A stretch of 64,000 nt of DNA from the NCBI RefSeq assembly GCF_000430845.1, contig NZ_AUMU01000008.1, positions 62,001 through 126,000 on the forward strand. The letters run 5' to 3'. The DNA comes from Chryseobacterium gregarium DSM 19109. Lineage in GTDB: Bacteria > Bacteroidota > Bacteroidia > Flavobacteriales > Weeksellaceae. Shown here piece after piece: positions 54,779 to 63,024 of the stretch. Every line of letters starts with the position of its first letter. Within the stretch, counting starts at the first letter, position 1. The translations under genes and the position numbers were made by a program. The notes beneath the pieces are model-generated. The model was given only the letters and a program-made list of their open reading frames with translations. It searched no databases and was not told the DNA's origin.

Positions 54779-54833
54779 TGAACGGTCGTTGATCTTAATG
54801 ATAATGTTGGGATCAATCCTTGAAATCTATAGG

Positions 54834-54861
54834 GGCGGAATTGCACGAGTGCAATTCCGCC
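54834..54861 (+). terminator. GC-rich hairpin terminator behind the peptidase gene
   Basis: A perfect 13-bp stem GGCGGAATTGCAC / GTGCAATTCCGCC with a 2-base loop (practically 12 bp plus 4), followed by TTTTTCTTG. Its size and GC content recall the palindrome at 48244-48276. Confidence 0.85.
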
Positions 54862-54936
54862 TTTTTCTTGAGAAAATTAACGTAAAATTATTATCTCAAA
54901 AATGTGTAATTTTAGCCGTATAATAAATCTGCCAGT

Positions 54937-57054
54937 ATGAGACGGGACGTTCAGAATAAAACTCCTCAATTTAACATAACCGGGAAAACATTGGAAATCT
55001 ACCAGTTTGAGAAAGACGGACTGCAATTAAAATCTTCGTATAAAAAAGAAGATATTAAAGATGAATCCTTAACACAGACTTCTCCGGGCATAGCACCTTA
55101 TCTGCGGGGGCCATACTCTACCATGTATGTTCAGAAACCCTGGACCGTCCGTCAGTATGCGGGATTTTCAACAGCGGAGGAATCCAATGCTTTTTACAGA
55201 AGAAATCTGGCGGCAGGACAGAAAGGACTTTCTGTAGCTTTCGACCTGGCAACGCACAGAGGCTATGATTCCGATCATGCAAGGGTGGTTGGTGATGTCG
55301 GGAAAGCAGGAGTTGCCATTGATTCTGTAGAGGACATGAAAATTCTATTCAATGAAATTCCGTTAGACCAGATTTCGGTTTCCATGACGATGAACGGAGC
55401 CGTTCTGCCTGTTTTATCGTTCTATATTGTAGCGGCAGAAGAGCAGGGCGTTTCCCAGGAATTGCTTTCGGGAACCATCCAGAATGATATTCTCAAAGAA
55501 TTCATGGTAAGGAATACCTATATTTATCCGCCGGCACCTTCGATGAAGATCATCGCCGATATTTTTGAATATACTTCCAGGCATATTCCGAAATTCAATT
55601 CCATTTCCATTTCAGGATATCACATGCAGGAAGCAGGTGCTACACCAGTTCTGGAAATGGCCTATACGCTCGCAGATGGCCTTGAATATGTACGGACCGG
55701 AATAAAGGCCGGAATGAAAGTGGATGATTTTGCACCGAGATTATCCTTTTTCTGGGCTATTGGAATGAACCATTTTATGGAAATTGCCAAAATGAGGGCG
55801 GCAAGATACATCTGGGCAACCCTTTTAAAGCAGTTTGATCCTCAGAATCCCAAATCATTAGCTTTAAGGACTCATTCCCAGACTTCGGGCTGGTCTTTAA
55901 CAGAGCAGGAACCATTTAATAATATTACCAGAACAGCCATTGAAGCATTGTCTTCGGCGTTGGGCGGAACTCAGTCCCTGCATACCAATGCTTTGGATGA
56001 AGCCATTGCGCTTCCGACAGATTATTCAGCAAAAATTGCGAGGAATACCCAGATTATCCTTCAGCAGGAAAGCGGGATCTGCGATGTCGTTGATCCTATG
56101 GGCGGAAGTAATCTGGTGGAAAGCCTTACCCAGCTGATGATTGAAGAAGCCATGAAATACATCGATGAGGTAGAGCAGGAGGGCGGAATGACCAAAGCGA
56201 TTGAAGCCGGAATCCCGAAGATGAGAATTGAAGAGGCGGCCGCTAAAAAACAGGCGAAAATTGACAGCGGTGAAGAATTTATCATCGGGGTCAATTCATT
56301 CAGATCGGTTTTAAAGCAGGGCCAGATTGAAATTTTAGATATCGATAATACCGAAGTCCGCAGAAAACAGATTGAAAGACTGAACAGGATAAAGGCTGAA
56401 AGGAACGCTGATGCTGTTGAACAGATTCTGAACGAAATCAGGGAATCTGCAAAATCAGGGAAAGGAAACCTTCTGGCCTTGTGCATTGAAGCAGCGCGGA
56501 GAAGGGTAACGCTGGGTGAAATGAGCGACGCGATGGAAGAAAGTTTCGGCAGATATAAAGCCAATATAAGAACCATTTCAGGAGTATATGCGATGAATGC
56601 AGGTAAAAACGAATATTTTGGAAAAGCACTGGAGCTTACAGAGAAGTTCGAGGAAGAAGAAGGGCGCCGCCCAAGGCTGATGGTTGCCAAAATGGGTCAG
56701 GACGGTCATGACAGAGGCGCGAAAGTGGTAGCCACGGCATTTGCGGATATGGGATTTGATGTAGATGTTGCCCCACTGTTCCAGACTCCTGAAGAAGTTG
56801 CCAGGCAGGCGGTAGAGAATGATATTCATATCCTAGGGGTTTCTTCTCTGGCGGCAGGCCATAAAACCCTGGTTCCTCAGGTGGTGGAAGAATTGAAAAA
56901 ACTCGGCGCAGATGATATTACTATCGTTGTCGGCGGAGTGATCCCGCAGCAGGATTACGAATTTTTATATGCCAACGGTGCCGATTTTATTTTTGGCCCG
57001 GGAACGAATTTACCGAAGTGCGCAGTGGATATTCTGAAAAGGTTTTTAGATTAA
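54937..57054 (+). CDS. Methylmalonyl-CoA mutase, large (catalytic) subunit
   Basis: A 705-aa B12-dependent enzyme that interconverts methylmalonyl-CoA and succinyl-CoA. The N-terminal TIM barrel contains [28 protein letters not shown] and the substrate segment [13 protein letters not shown]. The C-terminal cobalamin domain has the DxHxxG-type motif [10 protein letters not shown] (His ligand), [15 protein letters not shown] and [10 protein letters not shown]. No small subunit gene (mutA) is adjacent, although large subunits of this type usually work as an alpha-beta pair; the partner would have to be elsewhere. It could also be called scpA-like or mutB, so I give no symbol. Confidence 0.94.
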   Translation: MRRDVQNKTPQFNITGKTLEIYQFEKDGLQLKSSYKKEDIKDESLTQTSPGIAPYLRGPYSTMYVQKPWTVRQYAGFSTAEESNAFYRRNLAAGQKGLSVAFDLATHRGYDSDHARVVGDVGKAGVAIDSVEDMKILFNEIPLDQISVSMTMNGAVLPVLSFYIVAAEEQGVSQELLSGTIQNDILKEFMVRNTYIYPPAPSMKIIADIFEYTSRHIPKFNSISISGYHMQEAGATPVLEMAYTLADGLEYVRTGIKAGMKVDDFAPRLSFFWAIGMNHFMEIAKMRAARYIWATLLKQFDPQNPKSLALRTHSQTSGWSLTEQEPFNNITRTAIEALSSALGGTQSLHTNALDEAIALPTDYSAKIARNTQIILQQESGICDVVDPMGGSNLVESLTQLMIEEAMKYIDEVEQEGGMTKAIEAGIPKMRIEEAAAKKQAKIDSGEEFIIGVNSFRSVLKQGQIEILDIDNTEVRRKQIERLNRIKAERNADAVEQILNEIRESAKSGKGNLLALCIEAARRRVTLGEMSDAMEESFGRYKANIRTISGVYAMNAGKNEYFGKALELTEKFEEEEGRRPRLMVAKMGQDGHDRGAKVVATAFADMGFDVDVAPLFQTPEEVARQAVENDIHILGVSSLAAGHKTLVPQVVEELKKLGADDITIVVGGVIPQQDYEFLYANGADFIFGPGTNLPKCAVDILKRFLD

Positions 57055-57121
57055 TTTAACTTAAATACCTCATAAGTTGCATGGCTTTTGTACTGTTAAC
57101 CACAATATAAAAAAAAATATT

Positions 57122-57622
57122 ATGGCTTATACAGTAATTTCAGTATTTCCGGTAACTGTGGATACAGAGGACATTAAAAAAGAATTAAAAGAGAGAGGCT
57201 TTGACGAAACAAATATTATTGTTTCCAAGTCAAGCGTTGAAAGCGGTTTATCAGCTGATCATTATCAGGAAGACGAACAGACAAAAGGTTTCTTTGAATA
57301 TACCTTTGCGCACGATGCAGAAATGCTGGATACCTATCGCAGGCACAGTATAGGAAGAAATAATATCGTTGTTTACGCAGATAGTCTGGAACAGGCTAAA
57401 GTCGCAAAATCAGTGCTGAACGAAAACGGTGCTCTTGAAGTGTATAGAAAACCATCTGAAAACCAAACCGATGTGCCGGAAGGAATGACTGAAGAAGAAT
57501 ACAATGGGATTATTGCCAAGGCAAGACATAATATTTATTTCTTAGGGTCTGAAAGGTCTTATCATTCAAATAATACCAAAGGGATGAATGATGAAATGGA
57601 CAGTCTGGGTTCTGAAGATTAA
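57122..57622 (+). CDS. Small soluble protein, possibly YflT/general-stress-protein-17M-like
   Basis: A 166-aa acidic soluble protein. The first 100 residues (YTVISVFPVTVDTEDIKKELKERGFDETNIIVSKS ... GFFEYTF ... NNIVVYADSLEQAKVAKSVLNENGA) form an alpha/beta pattern resembling the YflT domain of general stress protein 17M, a tentative match. The C-terminal 60 residues are hydrophilic with a short conserved-looking ARHNIYFLGSERSYH. Start taken at ATG 57122 (MAYTV), preceded by an A-rich stretch; the frame is open to 57077. It is 67 bases behind the mutase gene and ends at a bidirectional terminator. Confidence 0.6.
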   Translation: MAYTVISVFPVTVDTEDIKKELKERGFDETNIIVSKSSVESGLSADHYQEDEQTKGFFEYTFAHDAEMLDTYRRHSIGRNNIVVYADSLEQAKVAKSVLNENGALEVYRKPSENQTDVPEGMTEEEYNGIIAKARHNIYFLGSERSYHSNNTKGMNDEMDSLGSED

Positions 57623-57644
57623 TGAGATAACAGTATACGAAATA

Positions 57645-57671
57645 AAAAGACCGTCGCATTGACGGTCTTTT
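57645..57671. terminator. Bidirectional terminator
   Basis: Perfect 11-bp stem AAAAGACCGTC / GACGGTCTTTT with a 5-base loop, between convergent genes; the right arm ends one base before the stop of the permease gene. Confidence 0.9.
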
Positions 57672-57672
57672 A

Positions 57673-58833
57673 TTATATTTTCCATGATCTGATCAGCCAG
57701 CGGTAGATCAGTTCTTTTACTAAGAAATAAACCAATACTGGGATCAGGATTATCGCTGTCCATAGCAAAGGGTTGATATACATGGATAACAATCCATTGG
57801 AAACACTTGATTTTGCTAAAAAGTATTGCCCTCCTGCAATCACTGCTAAACTGACCGCAAGGACAATCATTAAATTAATACAGAACCGTCTGCTGATATC
57901 ACTCACCATTTTTTTAGGTGAATATCCTAAGCTGTTTTTAATGGATACTTCCTCCTGTTTTTCCAGAAACTGAATTTTGATAAAGCTGACGATAATATAC
58001 AGGCATAATGCGAAAATGAAAATCCCCAATAAGGCAATAAGGTTGAGCACAAGAAAAAGCTTTGATTTTATCTTGGCAGAACGCAGGCTTTCCTGGTTGG
58101 ATTCATAATTGTTTTCTTTCATTTTTGAAATTAGGCTTTCATCCCCCGAATCTTTTACCTGTACCAGAACCCGGTTAAAAATCTTAGGCTGATTCGCCAG
58201 TTGTGGCTTTTCTGCCAGGTTCAGGGAGTCAAGGAACTTTTTCGGGATCAGCACGGAATGGATCCTGTCTGACAATCCCACCATCTTTCCGCGGTACGTT
58301 TTATTCTGCTTGTTGACAACAATGTTGATGTTAACCTCAATCTTTTTGGCAAAATCTTCTGAGATCTGCGGCAGTCCCTGGTTTAAGGCAAAGCCGTAAT
58401 TGTAGAGGTTCAGGTATTCTCTCGAAATAATAATCGGGATTTCGTCACCCTTCACCTGGAATTCTTCTTCGTTCAACGGAACATCAATTGCTTTTATATC
58501 AACGCCTTCAAAATACAGATCGGTATAAAAAGGGATGAAATCACCGCCGTTTGCAGAAGCTTTGAATTCATTAGCCGAAAACGGATACACGCTTTTTACC
58601 TCCGGCCACTGTTTGAGCTTGGCAATATCGTTTTCATTGAAACCGAGAAGTGCTCTCCGTCCGATATTATCAGGTGTGATTTTCTTGCTGAAAGTCAGCC
58701 AGTAATTGCTGTCGCTACTCTTATTCCCAAAAAGCCGGTTGGCATTTTCATACAGCTGCAGGCAGGACAGCACTAAAATAAAGGCGATAAATAATCCTGC
58801 ATACAGGATCACTGAGTTAAAAATTTTCTTCAT
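57673..58833 (-). CDS. FtsX/MacB-type ABC transporter permease
   Basis: A 386-aa permease. First transmembrane helix at 8-25, a large periplasmic domain of about 210 residues (SDSNYWLTFSKKITPDNIGRRALLGF ... VLVQVKDSGDESL), then three helices at about 260-290, 315-340 and 350-375. This is the MacB/LolC topology of envelope transporters that move lipoproteins, peptides or signals rather than import substrates. The ATPase gene lies 5 bases upstream, and a lipoprotein gene precedes that. Confidence 0.8.
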   Translation of the reverse strand: MKKIFNSVILYAGLFIAFILVLSCLQLYENANRLFGNKSSDSNYWLTFSKKITPDNIGRRALLGFNENDIAKLKQWPEVKSVYPFSANEFKASANGGDFIPFYTDLYFEGVDIKAIDVPLNEEEFQVKGDEIPIIISREYLNLYNYGFALNQGLPQISEDFAKKIEVNINIVVNKQNKTYRGKMVGLSDRIHSVLIPKKFLDSLNLAEKPQLANQPKIFNRVLVQVKDSGDESLISKMKENNYESNQESLRSAKIKSKLFLVLNLIALLGIFIFALCLYIIVSFIKIQFLEKQEEVSIKNSLGYSPKKMVSDISRRFCINLMIVLAVSLAVIAGGQYFLAKSSVSNGLLSMYINPLLWTAIILIPVLVYFLVKELIYRWLIRSWKI

Positions 58834-58838
58834 ACGCT

Positions 58839-59486
58839 TTATAAATGAAGAATTTGATATTCGTGTTCAAAAGGAAACTCGTTCAATTCAAAAAAGATTA
58901 CTGAGCTTCCGCTTTCCTGAGATGCTTCATGGATCAGGGAGAAGGCAATTTTTTTATTATCTGAGTCCAGGTGGCTGAAACACTCATCATAGATCAGAAA
59001 ATCGGTCGGATTAATCAGGCTTCTTACAATAGCACTCCTTTGCCGTTCACCATATGAACAGTTTTCCGCTTTTTTATTGAGCAGGCTTTTGATTCCTAAT
59101 CTCTCTGCATACATTTCCATTTTAGGGATGAATTTTTTCCGGTCCTTGTCAAAAACGCGCAGTAAGACATTTTCCGAAATCGTAAGGTTCTTGATTAATC
59201 TCACATCCTGGAAAAGCAGGCTTATTCCCTCTTTCCTGTGTTCTACAATTTTTTCGAGATGAAGGTTTTTTACCGCCTGCTGATCATACTTTATATTTCC
59301 CTCATACTGAAAATGGGTCCCCAGCATAGCGGTGGCTAGTGTAGACTTCCCGCTTCCGGAAGGCGCAACGATCAGGAATTTCTTTCCTTTCTGAAAAGCA
59401 ATATGGCGGTTCCAGATTTCAGATTGTTCGATATTTCTGGGCGTGAAATACTTTGGCGAAATACTTTCTAAAACAATATTATCCAT
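58839..59486 (-). CDS. ABC transporter ATP-binding protein (LolD/MacB type)
   Basis: A 215-aa ATPase. Walker A is in APSGSGKST, the Q-loop in LLFQDVRLI, the signature reads CSYGERQRSA (SYGER in place of the usual LSGGQ) and Walker B is in DFLIYDECFSHLD, where the Glu after Asp is present as DE. The size and sequence fit the LolD/MacB group. Its ATG overlaps the stop of the upstream lipoprotein gene by 8 bases. The degenerate signature motif is unusual and may indicate a divergent transporter. Confidence 0.88.
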   Translation of the reverse strand: MDNIVLESISPKYFTPRNIEQSEIWNRHIAFQKGKKFLIVAPSGSGKSTLATAMLGTHFQYEGNIKYDQQAVKNLHLEKIVEHRKEGISLLFQDVRLIKNLTISENVLLRVFDKDRKKFIPKMEMYAERLGIKSLLNKKAENCSYGERQRSAIVRSLINPTDFLIYDECFSHLDSDNKKIAFSLIHEASQESGSSVIFFELNEFPFEHEYQILHL

Positions 59487-60945
59487 TCATAATCAAATAA
59501 TACAATGCATTTTCATCCTTTTTATCCAGTGTAAAGACTGTTTTAGAAACCAGGTTTCCATCGTCTTCTTTAGATTCATTAACCATATTGGTTACTTTTA
59601 CGGCAGCATTCTGTTTCTGGTTATAATCATTTCCGTCAGACCATGAATAAGCGGTAACCCCTGACTTTTTATCAAGCTTCGCGTTTTTACCTGCTTTCTT
59701 ATTCTGGAACTGATAAATCACCGTATTGTCATCAGAGAAGATCACTTCATTCTTGCCGATCATGTATTTTTTGCTCGCCCCGAGAGGCCCCTGTAACAAT
59801 GAGGCAAGATTTTCTTTTTTATCAGGATTAAAACCTAATACCAGTGCATTATTGGACCTGTAGAGATAATCCGTGCTGTCCGTCGGTTTGGTTTTAAAGT
59901 CAACAAAAGCATAATCTCCTGTAAAGGTTGAGGTAATATCTTCCAGGGTCTTGTTGGTGGATGCCAGATAATGATTTACGGTAGCTTCAAAACCGGCTTC
60001 TTTTATCAGGTATTTCATAAAATCTAAACTGAAGAATCCTATGGTAAAAGATTTTGCATGATCAAGTTCAACATTCTTTACCAGATCATAGTTGACCGTG
60101 TTTTTATTATAATACTTTTCCACGACTTTCTTCATATCATTATTGAAGAATGTTTTGGTATCCATTTCAGCTTTTCCCTTATCAAAGTTGAAATCAAAAC
60201 CGATCCCCGAATCTTTAATCAGTTTATTTATGGAAAGGGTTTCAATATATCCCTTTGAAAAGTAGCTGGCTACCGCAGACAGGTTTACCCAGCCGCTGAT
60301 GTCTTTGTTATCTGCTAAAGATTGATTTACCTGATCCTTAATAACCGTGCTTGAAGTTCCCTTTCTTCCCCAGAAATCTGTGAAATATTTTTCATTGAGT
60401 TTCGGGGCAGTGTCTGATCTGTTCATCGGATTATAACCGGTATAAGGATCATAACCCGCATATGGGTTATAGGACTTTTCGCTGGAAATAATGGCCATAT
60501 CGCCTTTGATGCTGCCTGCCAGTTTGCCGTCAACATAAATATAGTCCTTTTTGTCAATGCTGACCTTGCTTTTTGTAAGGTCAGACATGCTTTTCTGAAA
60601 TTTTGCTTTGTCGCTGATCCAGAAAAATGCTTTTGCATCAGGATTATACGTGGATTTTCCCTGGTCAACAATAAAATAAAGCGGCTTATCCGTATCAATA
60701 CCGGATTCCTTTGGCTTGCTTACCAGCTGCAAAAAGAATTTTTCGTCAGCTTTGAGGTCTTTCTTTTCCTTCAGGATTTTATCAACAGGAATTTTTTCTG
60801 AAATGGTGTTTAAATTAACCCTTGACAGTCCCAAAGTCGTGTCTGTGGTATACGCTAAAATTTCATTATTCTTGTTGGAATTGCAGGAAAACAGGACTGC
60901 AAATGCAAATACGTAAAATAACGATTTCATTAAAGTGTTTTTCAT
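59479..60945 (-). CDS. DUF4836-like lipoprotein of the ABC transporter operon
   Basis: A 488-aa lipoprotein. The N-terminus MKNTLMKSLFYVFAFAVLFSC is a lipoprotein signal with the lipobox Cys at 21; an alternative ATG lies five codons later. The mature protein looks like Bacteroidota DUF4836 proteins (LAYTTDTTLGLSRVNLNTISEKIPVDKIL, ...PLYFIVDQ), which are surface or periplasmic with unknown function; the assignment is from memory of the family. The frame extends upstream to 61062 but the leader part has no signal. The stop codon overlaps the ATPase start (ATGGATAA), so the three genes form one operon. Confidence 0.7.
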   Translation of the reverse strand: MKNTLMKSLFYVFAFAVLFSCNSNKNNEILAYTTDTTLGLSRVNLNTISEKIPVDKILKEKKDLKADEKFFLQLVSKPKESGIDTDKPLYFIVDQGKSTYNPDAKAFFWISDKAKFQKSMSDLTKSKVSIDKKDYIYVDGKLAGSIKGDMAIISSEKSYNPYAGYDPYTGYNPMNRSDTAPKLNEKYFTDFWGRKGTSSTVIKDQVNQSLADNKDISGWVNLSAVASYFSKGYIETLSINKLIKDSGIGFDFNFDKGKAEMDTKTFFNNDMKKVVEKYYNKNTVNYDLVKNVELDHAKSFTIGFFSLDFMKYLIKEAGFEATVNHYLASTNKTLEDITSTFTGDYAFVDFKTKPTDSTDYLYRSNNALVLGFNPDKKENLASLLQGPLGASKKYMIGKNEVIFSDDNTVIYQFQNKKAGKNAKLDKKSGVTAYSWSDGNDYNQKQNAAVKVTNMVNESKEDDGNLVSKTVFTLDKKDENALYYLIMNG

Positions 60946-60964
60946 AATTATCAAGTATATGAAA

Positions 60965-60972
60965 CAAATATA
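60965..60972 (-). promoter_or_regulatory. -7 element of the lipoprotein-ATPase-permease operon
   Basis: TATATTTG on the minus strand, 19 bases before the ATG at 60945; no TTG at standard spacing. It is back to back with the rtcB leader promoter. Confidence 0.5.
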
Positions 60973-61030
60973 ACGTTTTGTATTGAACGAAACCCATTTA
61001 AATATAAATAACAAAAACCCAAAATTAAAG

Positions 61031-61059
61031 TTTGGTTTTAAAAAAAAATTATATATTTG
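61031..61059 (+). promoter_or_regulatory. Promoter of the rtcB leader transcript
   Basis: TTTG, 17 bases, TATATTTG: full flavobacterial consensus. No other consensus promoter is visible before rtcB, so transcripts should begin near 61066 and carry a roughly 460-nt untranslated leader. Confidence 0.75.
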
Positions 61060-61100
61060 CACCAGAAATAAAGTTTAACCCTTTTAAAAACAACGAAGCA

Positions 61101-61178
61101 ATGTTCAGATTAGATCATCATTCTCCTTTCGGTTTGCCACTTATGGTGGTAAGGCTTCGTGGTTGGGTACATTCTTAG
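61101..61178 (+). CDS. 25-codon micro-ORF in the rtcB leader (candidate leader peptide)
   Basis: ATG at 61101 and TAG at 61176-61178. The peptide begins MFRLDHHSPFGLPLMVV and ends RLRGWVHS. It is the first ORF behind a strong promoter, 41 bases from the -7 element, and shares HSxxxLP and an Arg-rich end with the micro-ORF at 45888-45950, which has the same 41-base spacing. Leader peptides of this size usually work by ribosome stalling or by coupling translation to RNA folding. Function here is inferred. Confidence 0.5.
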   Translation: MFRLDHHSPFGLPLMVVRLRGWVHS

Positions 61179-61522
61179 AATAACAGTATAATGAAATATC
61201 AGAACCAGGAGTCATAAGATTTCGGGTTTTTGTTGCGCAATATTTCAAACTCAAACAAGTTTCCCCGAAATCATTTTTAATCAGGAGCTTAATCCCGCTG
61301 TCCACTGTATCTTTTTTTGCCATTGCTATTCAGGCCAATGCAAAAAAAGGATGCCGTTTCCATCGGGGCTAATGATAATGCTCAGCCTAAATTTCACAGT
61401 TTTTAAAAATTGTGAGGTCTAAATAAAAATCAACTAAAATTTTAGTTGGTAATGATTGGTGTAAGTCTGATTTTAGATTTCTAAAATCTAGTGTCTTACA
61501 TCTTAAATCTAAAAATATAACA
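61179..61522 (+). promoter_or_regulatory. Structured leader region ahead of rtcB
   Basis: This 344-base stretch contains no convincing gene but several hairpins: GATTTCGGG (61218-61226) with CCCGAAATC (61264-61272); an imperfect roughly 20-bp stem around 61299-61357 with T7/A7 arms; TCACAGTTTTT-centred palindrome 61394-61415 (one mismatch pair); the perfect 18-bp palindrome CAACTAAAATTTTAGTTG at 61431-61448; and a stem GATTTTAG-attt-CTAAAATC (61469-61488) capped outside by TGTAAG / CTTACA (61460-61500). The last hairpin ends 22 bases before the rtcB ATG. The number and placement suggest a regulatory RNA (attenuator, riboswitch or autoregulatory site). An antisense 60-codon frame (61141-61323) was not accepted as a gene. 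Confidence 0.5.
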
Positions 61523-62914
61523 ATGGGAAATTTAAAACTAAAAGGAAAAGATATATTAAAACTGGGCTATCCGAACAATCAGAGTGTCAACATCGCTCTG
61601 GAGGTAATGAAAAGGAATTTTGCAACGAAAAATATCCATCATGTGAAATCTCTTTTGAAGGAAATCCTGATTAATCCTGAGAGCTATGAAAAAGATCTCA
61701 CCTTCGGGCAAATCGCGGAAGCCCTACTTTCATCCAGAAAAACAGAAAAAAGGATGCTGAATGCCAGCCGGACCTCGTTTCAGATTTTTGGAAACCAAAT
61801 TTCAGATGAAGCCAAAAACCAGTTATACACAGGACTGAAGCTTCCGATTGCGGTGCAGGGAGCATTAATGCCCGATGCCCACAGCGGTTACGGGCTTCCA
61901 ATCGGCGGCGTTCTTGCGGTCGAAAATGCTGTGATACCTTACGGGGTCGGGATGGATATCGGCTGTAGGATGAGCCTCAGTATTCTGGATACACCGGTTT
62001 CATATCTGGACGGTGCAAAAGATAAATATGAAAAAGCGCTGGCTGAACATACCAAGTTCGGGATGTACGAAACACATAAATCCCATGTCGATCATGAAAT
62101 TTTCGACAGGGATACGTTCGATATGATCCCGGTTTTAAAAAGATTAAAAGGAAAAGCCATCAGACAAATGGGAAGTTCCGGCGGCGGAAACCACTTTGTG
62201 GAATTCGGGGAAGTTGAAATTACGGAAGATGACGGTCAGATCGGGCTTCCAAAAGGAAAATACCTCGGCATTCTTTCCCACAGCGGTTCGCGTGGTCTGG
62301 GAGCGGAAATCGCCCAGTATTATTCAAGAGTGGCAACAGAACAATGCCCGCTACCAAAAGAAGCGCAGAACTTCGCCTGGCTGGATCTGAATACGCATCT
62401 CGGGTTAGAATACTGGACGGGAATGAACCTTGCGGGAGATTATGCTTCAGCCTGCCATAATGATATTCACAGAAGATTGGTGAAAGCAGTCGGCGGACGG
62501 ATAAAAGCCAGAATTGAAAACCACCACAACTTCGCATGGAAAGAAATCCATAACGGCAAAGAAGTGATCGTTCACAGGAAAGGTGCCACTCCGGCCAACG
62601 AAAATGAGTTGGGAATAATTCCGGGATCAATGACGGCAAAAGGTTTTATCGTCCGCGGAAAAGGAAATCCGGATTCGCTGAACTCAGCTTCACACGGTGC
62701 CGGAAGAGCTTTTTCAAGAGGGGAATGCCGCAATCTTTTCACTCAAAATGACATCAGAAAAGAATTAAAACTCAAAAATGTCACTCTGATGGGCGGAAAT
62801 ACGGAAGAAGCACCGATGGCATACAAAGACATCAATGACGTCATGAATGCCCAAAGTGAGCTGGTGGATATTCTCGGAACTTTCCAGCCCAGGATTGTGA
62901 GGATGGATAAGTAA
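61523..62914 (+). CDS. rtcB: RNA ligase RtcB (long form, PrfH-associated)
   Basis: GTP- and Mn-dependent ligase that joins RNA 3'-phosphate (or 2',3'-cyclic phosphate) to 5'-OH ends. The 463-aa protein has an N-terminal extension of about 70 residues before the core. Key features: MPDAHSGYGLPIGGV, GMDIGCRM with metal ligands D145 and C148, GGGNHFVEFGE, SHSGSRGLG, NHHNFAW and the guanylylated His391 in SASHGAGRAFSRGE. The downstream genes are a nucleotidyltransferase and prfH on the same strand, matching the RtcB-PrfH pair shown to rescue ribosomes with cut 16S rRNA. It is somewhat longer than housekeeping RtcB of E. coli (408 aa). Confidence 0.95.
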   Translation: MGNLKLKGKDILKLGYPNNQSVNIALEVMKRNFATKNIHHVKSLLKEILINPESYEKDLTFGQIAEALLSSRKTEKRMLNASRTSFQIFGNQISDEAKNQLYTGLKLPIAVQGALMPDAHSGYGLPIGGVLAVENAVIPYGVGMDIGCRMSLSILDTPVSYLDGAKDKYEKALAEHTKFGMYETHKSHVDHEIFDRDTFDMIPVLKRLKGKAIRQMGSSGGGNHFVEFGEVEITEDDGQIGLPKGKYLGILSHSGSRGLGAEIAQYYSRVATEQCPLPKEAQNFAWLDLNTHLGLEYWTGMNLAGDYASACHNDIHRRLVKAVGGRIKARIENHHNFAWKEIHNGKEVIVHRKGATPANENELGIIPGSMTAKGFIVRGKGNPDSLNSASHGAGRAFSRGECRNLFTQNDIRKELKLKNVTLMGGNTEEAPMAYKDINDVMNAQSELVDILGTFQPRIVRMDK

Positions 62915-62925
62915 ATCAAGGTATG

Positions 62926-62995
62926 TTATTCTGAACGGAACAAAGCAAAGTGAAGAATCTCGGATTAAAAAGGGATTCTTTCTCCGCCAGAATGA
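62926..62995. repeat. Intergenic hairpin repeat between rtcB and the nucleotidyltransferase gene
   Basis: Outer arms TTATTCTG (62926-62933) and CAGAATGA (62988-62995) and inner arms GAAGAATC (62952-62959) and GATTCTT (62974-62980) form a long imperfect hairpin. The style (ATTCTG ... GAAGAATC ... GATTCTT ... CAGAATGACAAAG) is that of dispersed intergenic repeats of flavobacteria. Fragments with GAATGACAAAG and GTCATTC also occur at 2157-2174 and 3107-3119. An ATG at 62992 lies inside the right arm. Confidence 0.65.
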
Positions 62996-63024
62996 CAAAG
63001 CAGAAAACAATTAAAAAACAAAAA

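Noticed and set aside
56061-56690. 209-codon minus-strand frame antisense to the methylmalonyl-CoA mutase gene
   Set aside because: Lies wholly within a conserved enzyme gene; Ser/Ile-rich translation without domain character.
61141-61323. 60-codon minus-strand frame opposite the rtcB leader
   Set aside because: It begins in one arm of an inverted repeat, lacks a promoter on that strand, and its translation resembles no family. Similarity of its first residues (MAKKD) to a 22-codon plus-strand frame at 61338 (MQKKD) is explained by the inverted repeat itself.
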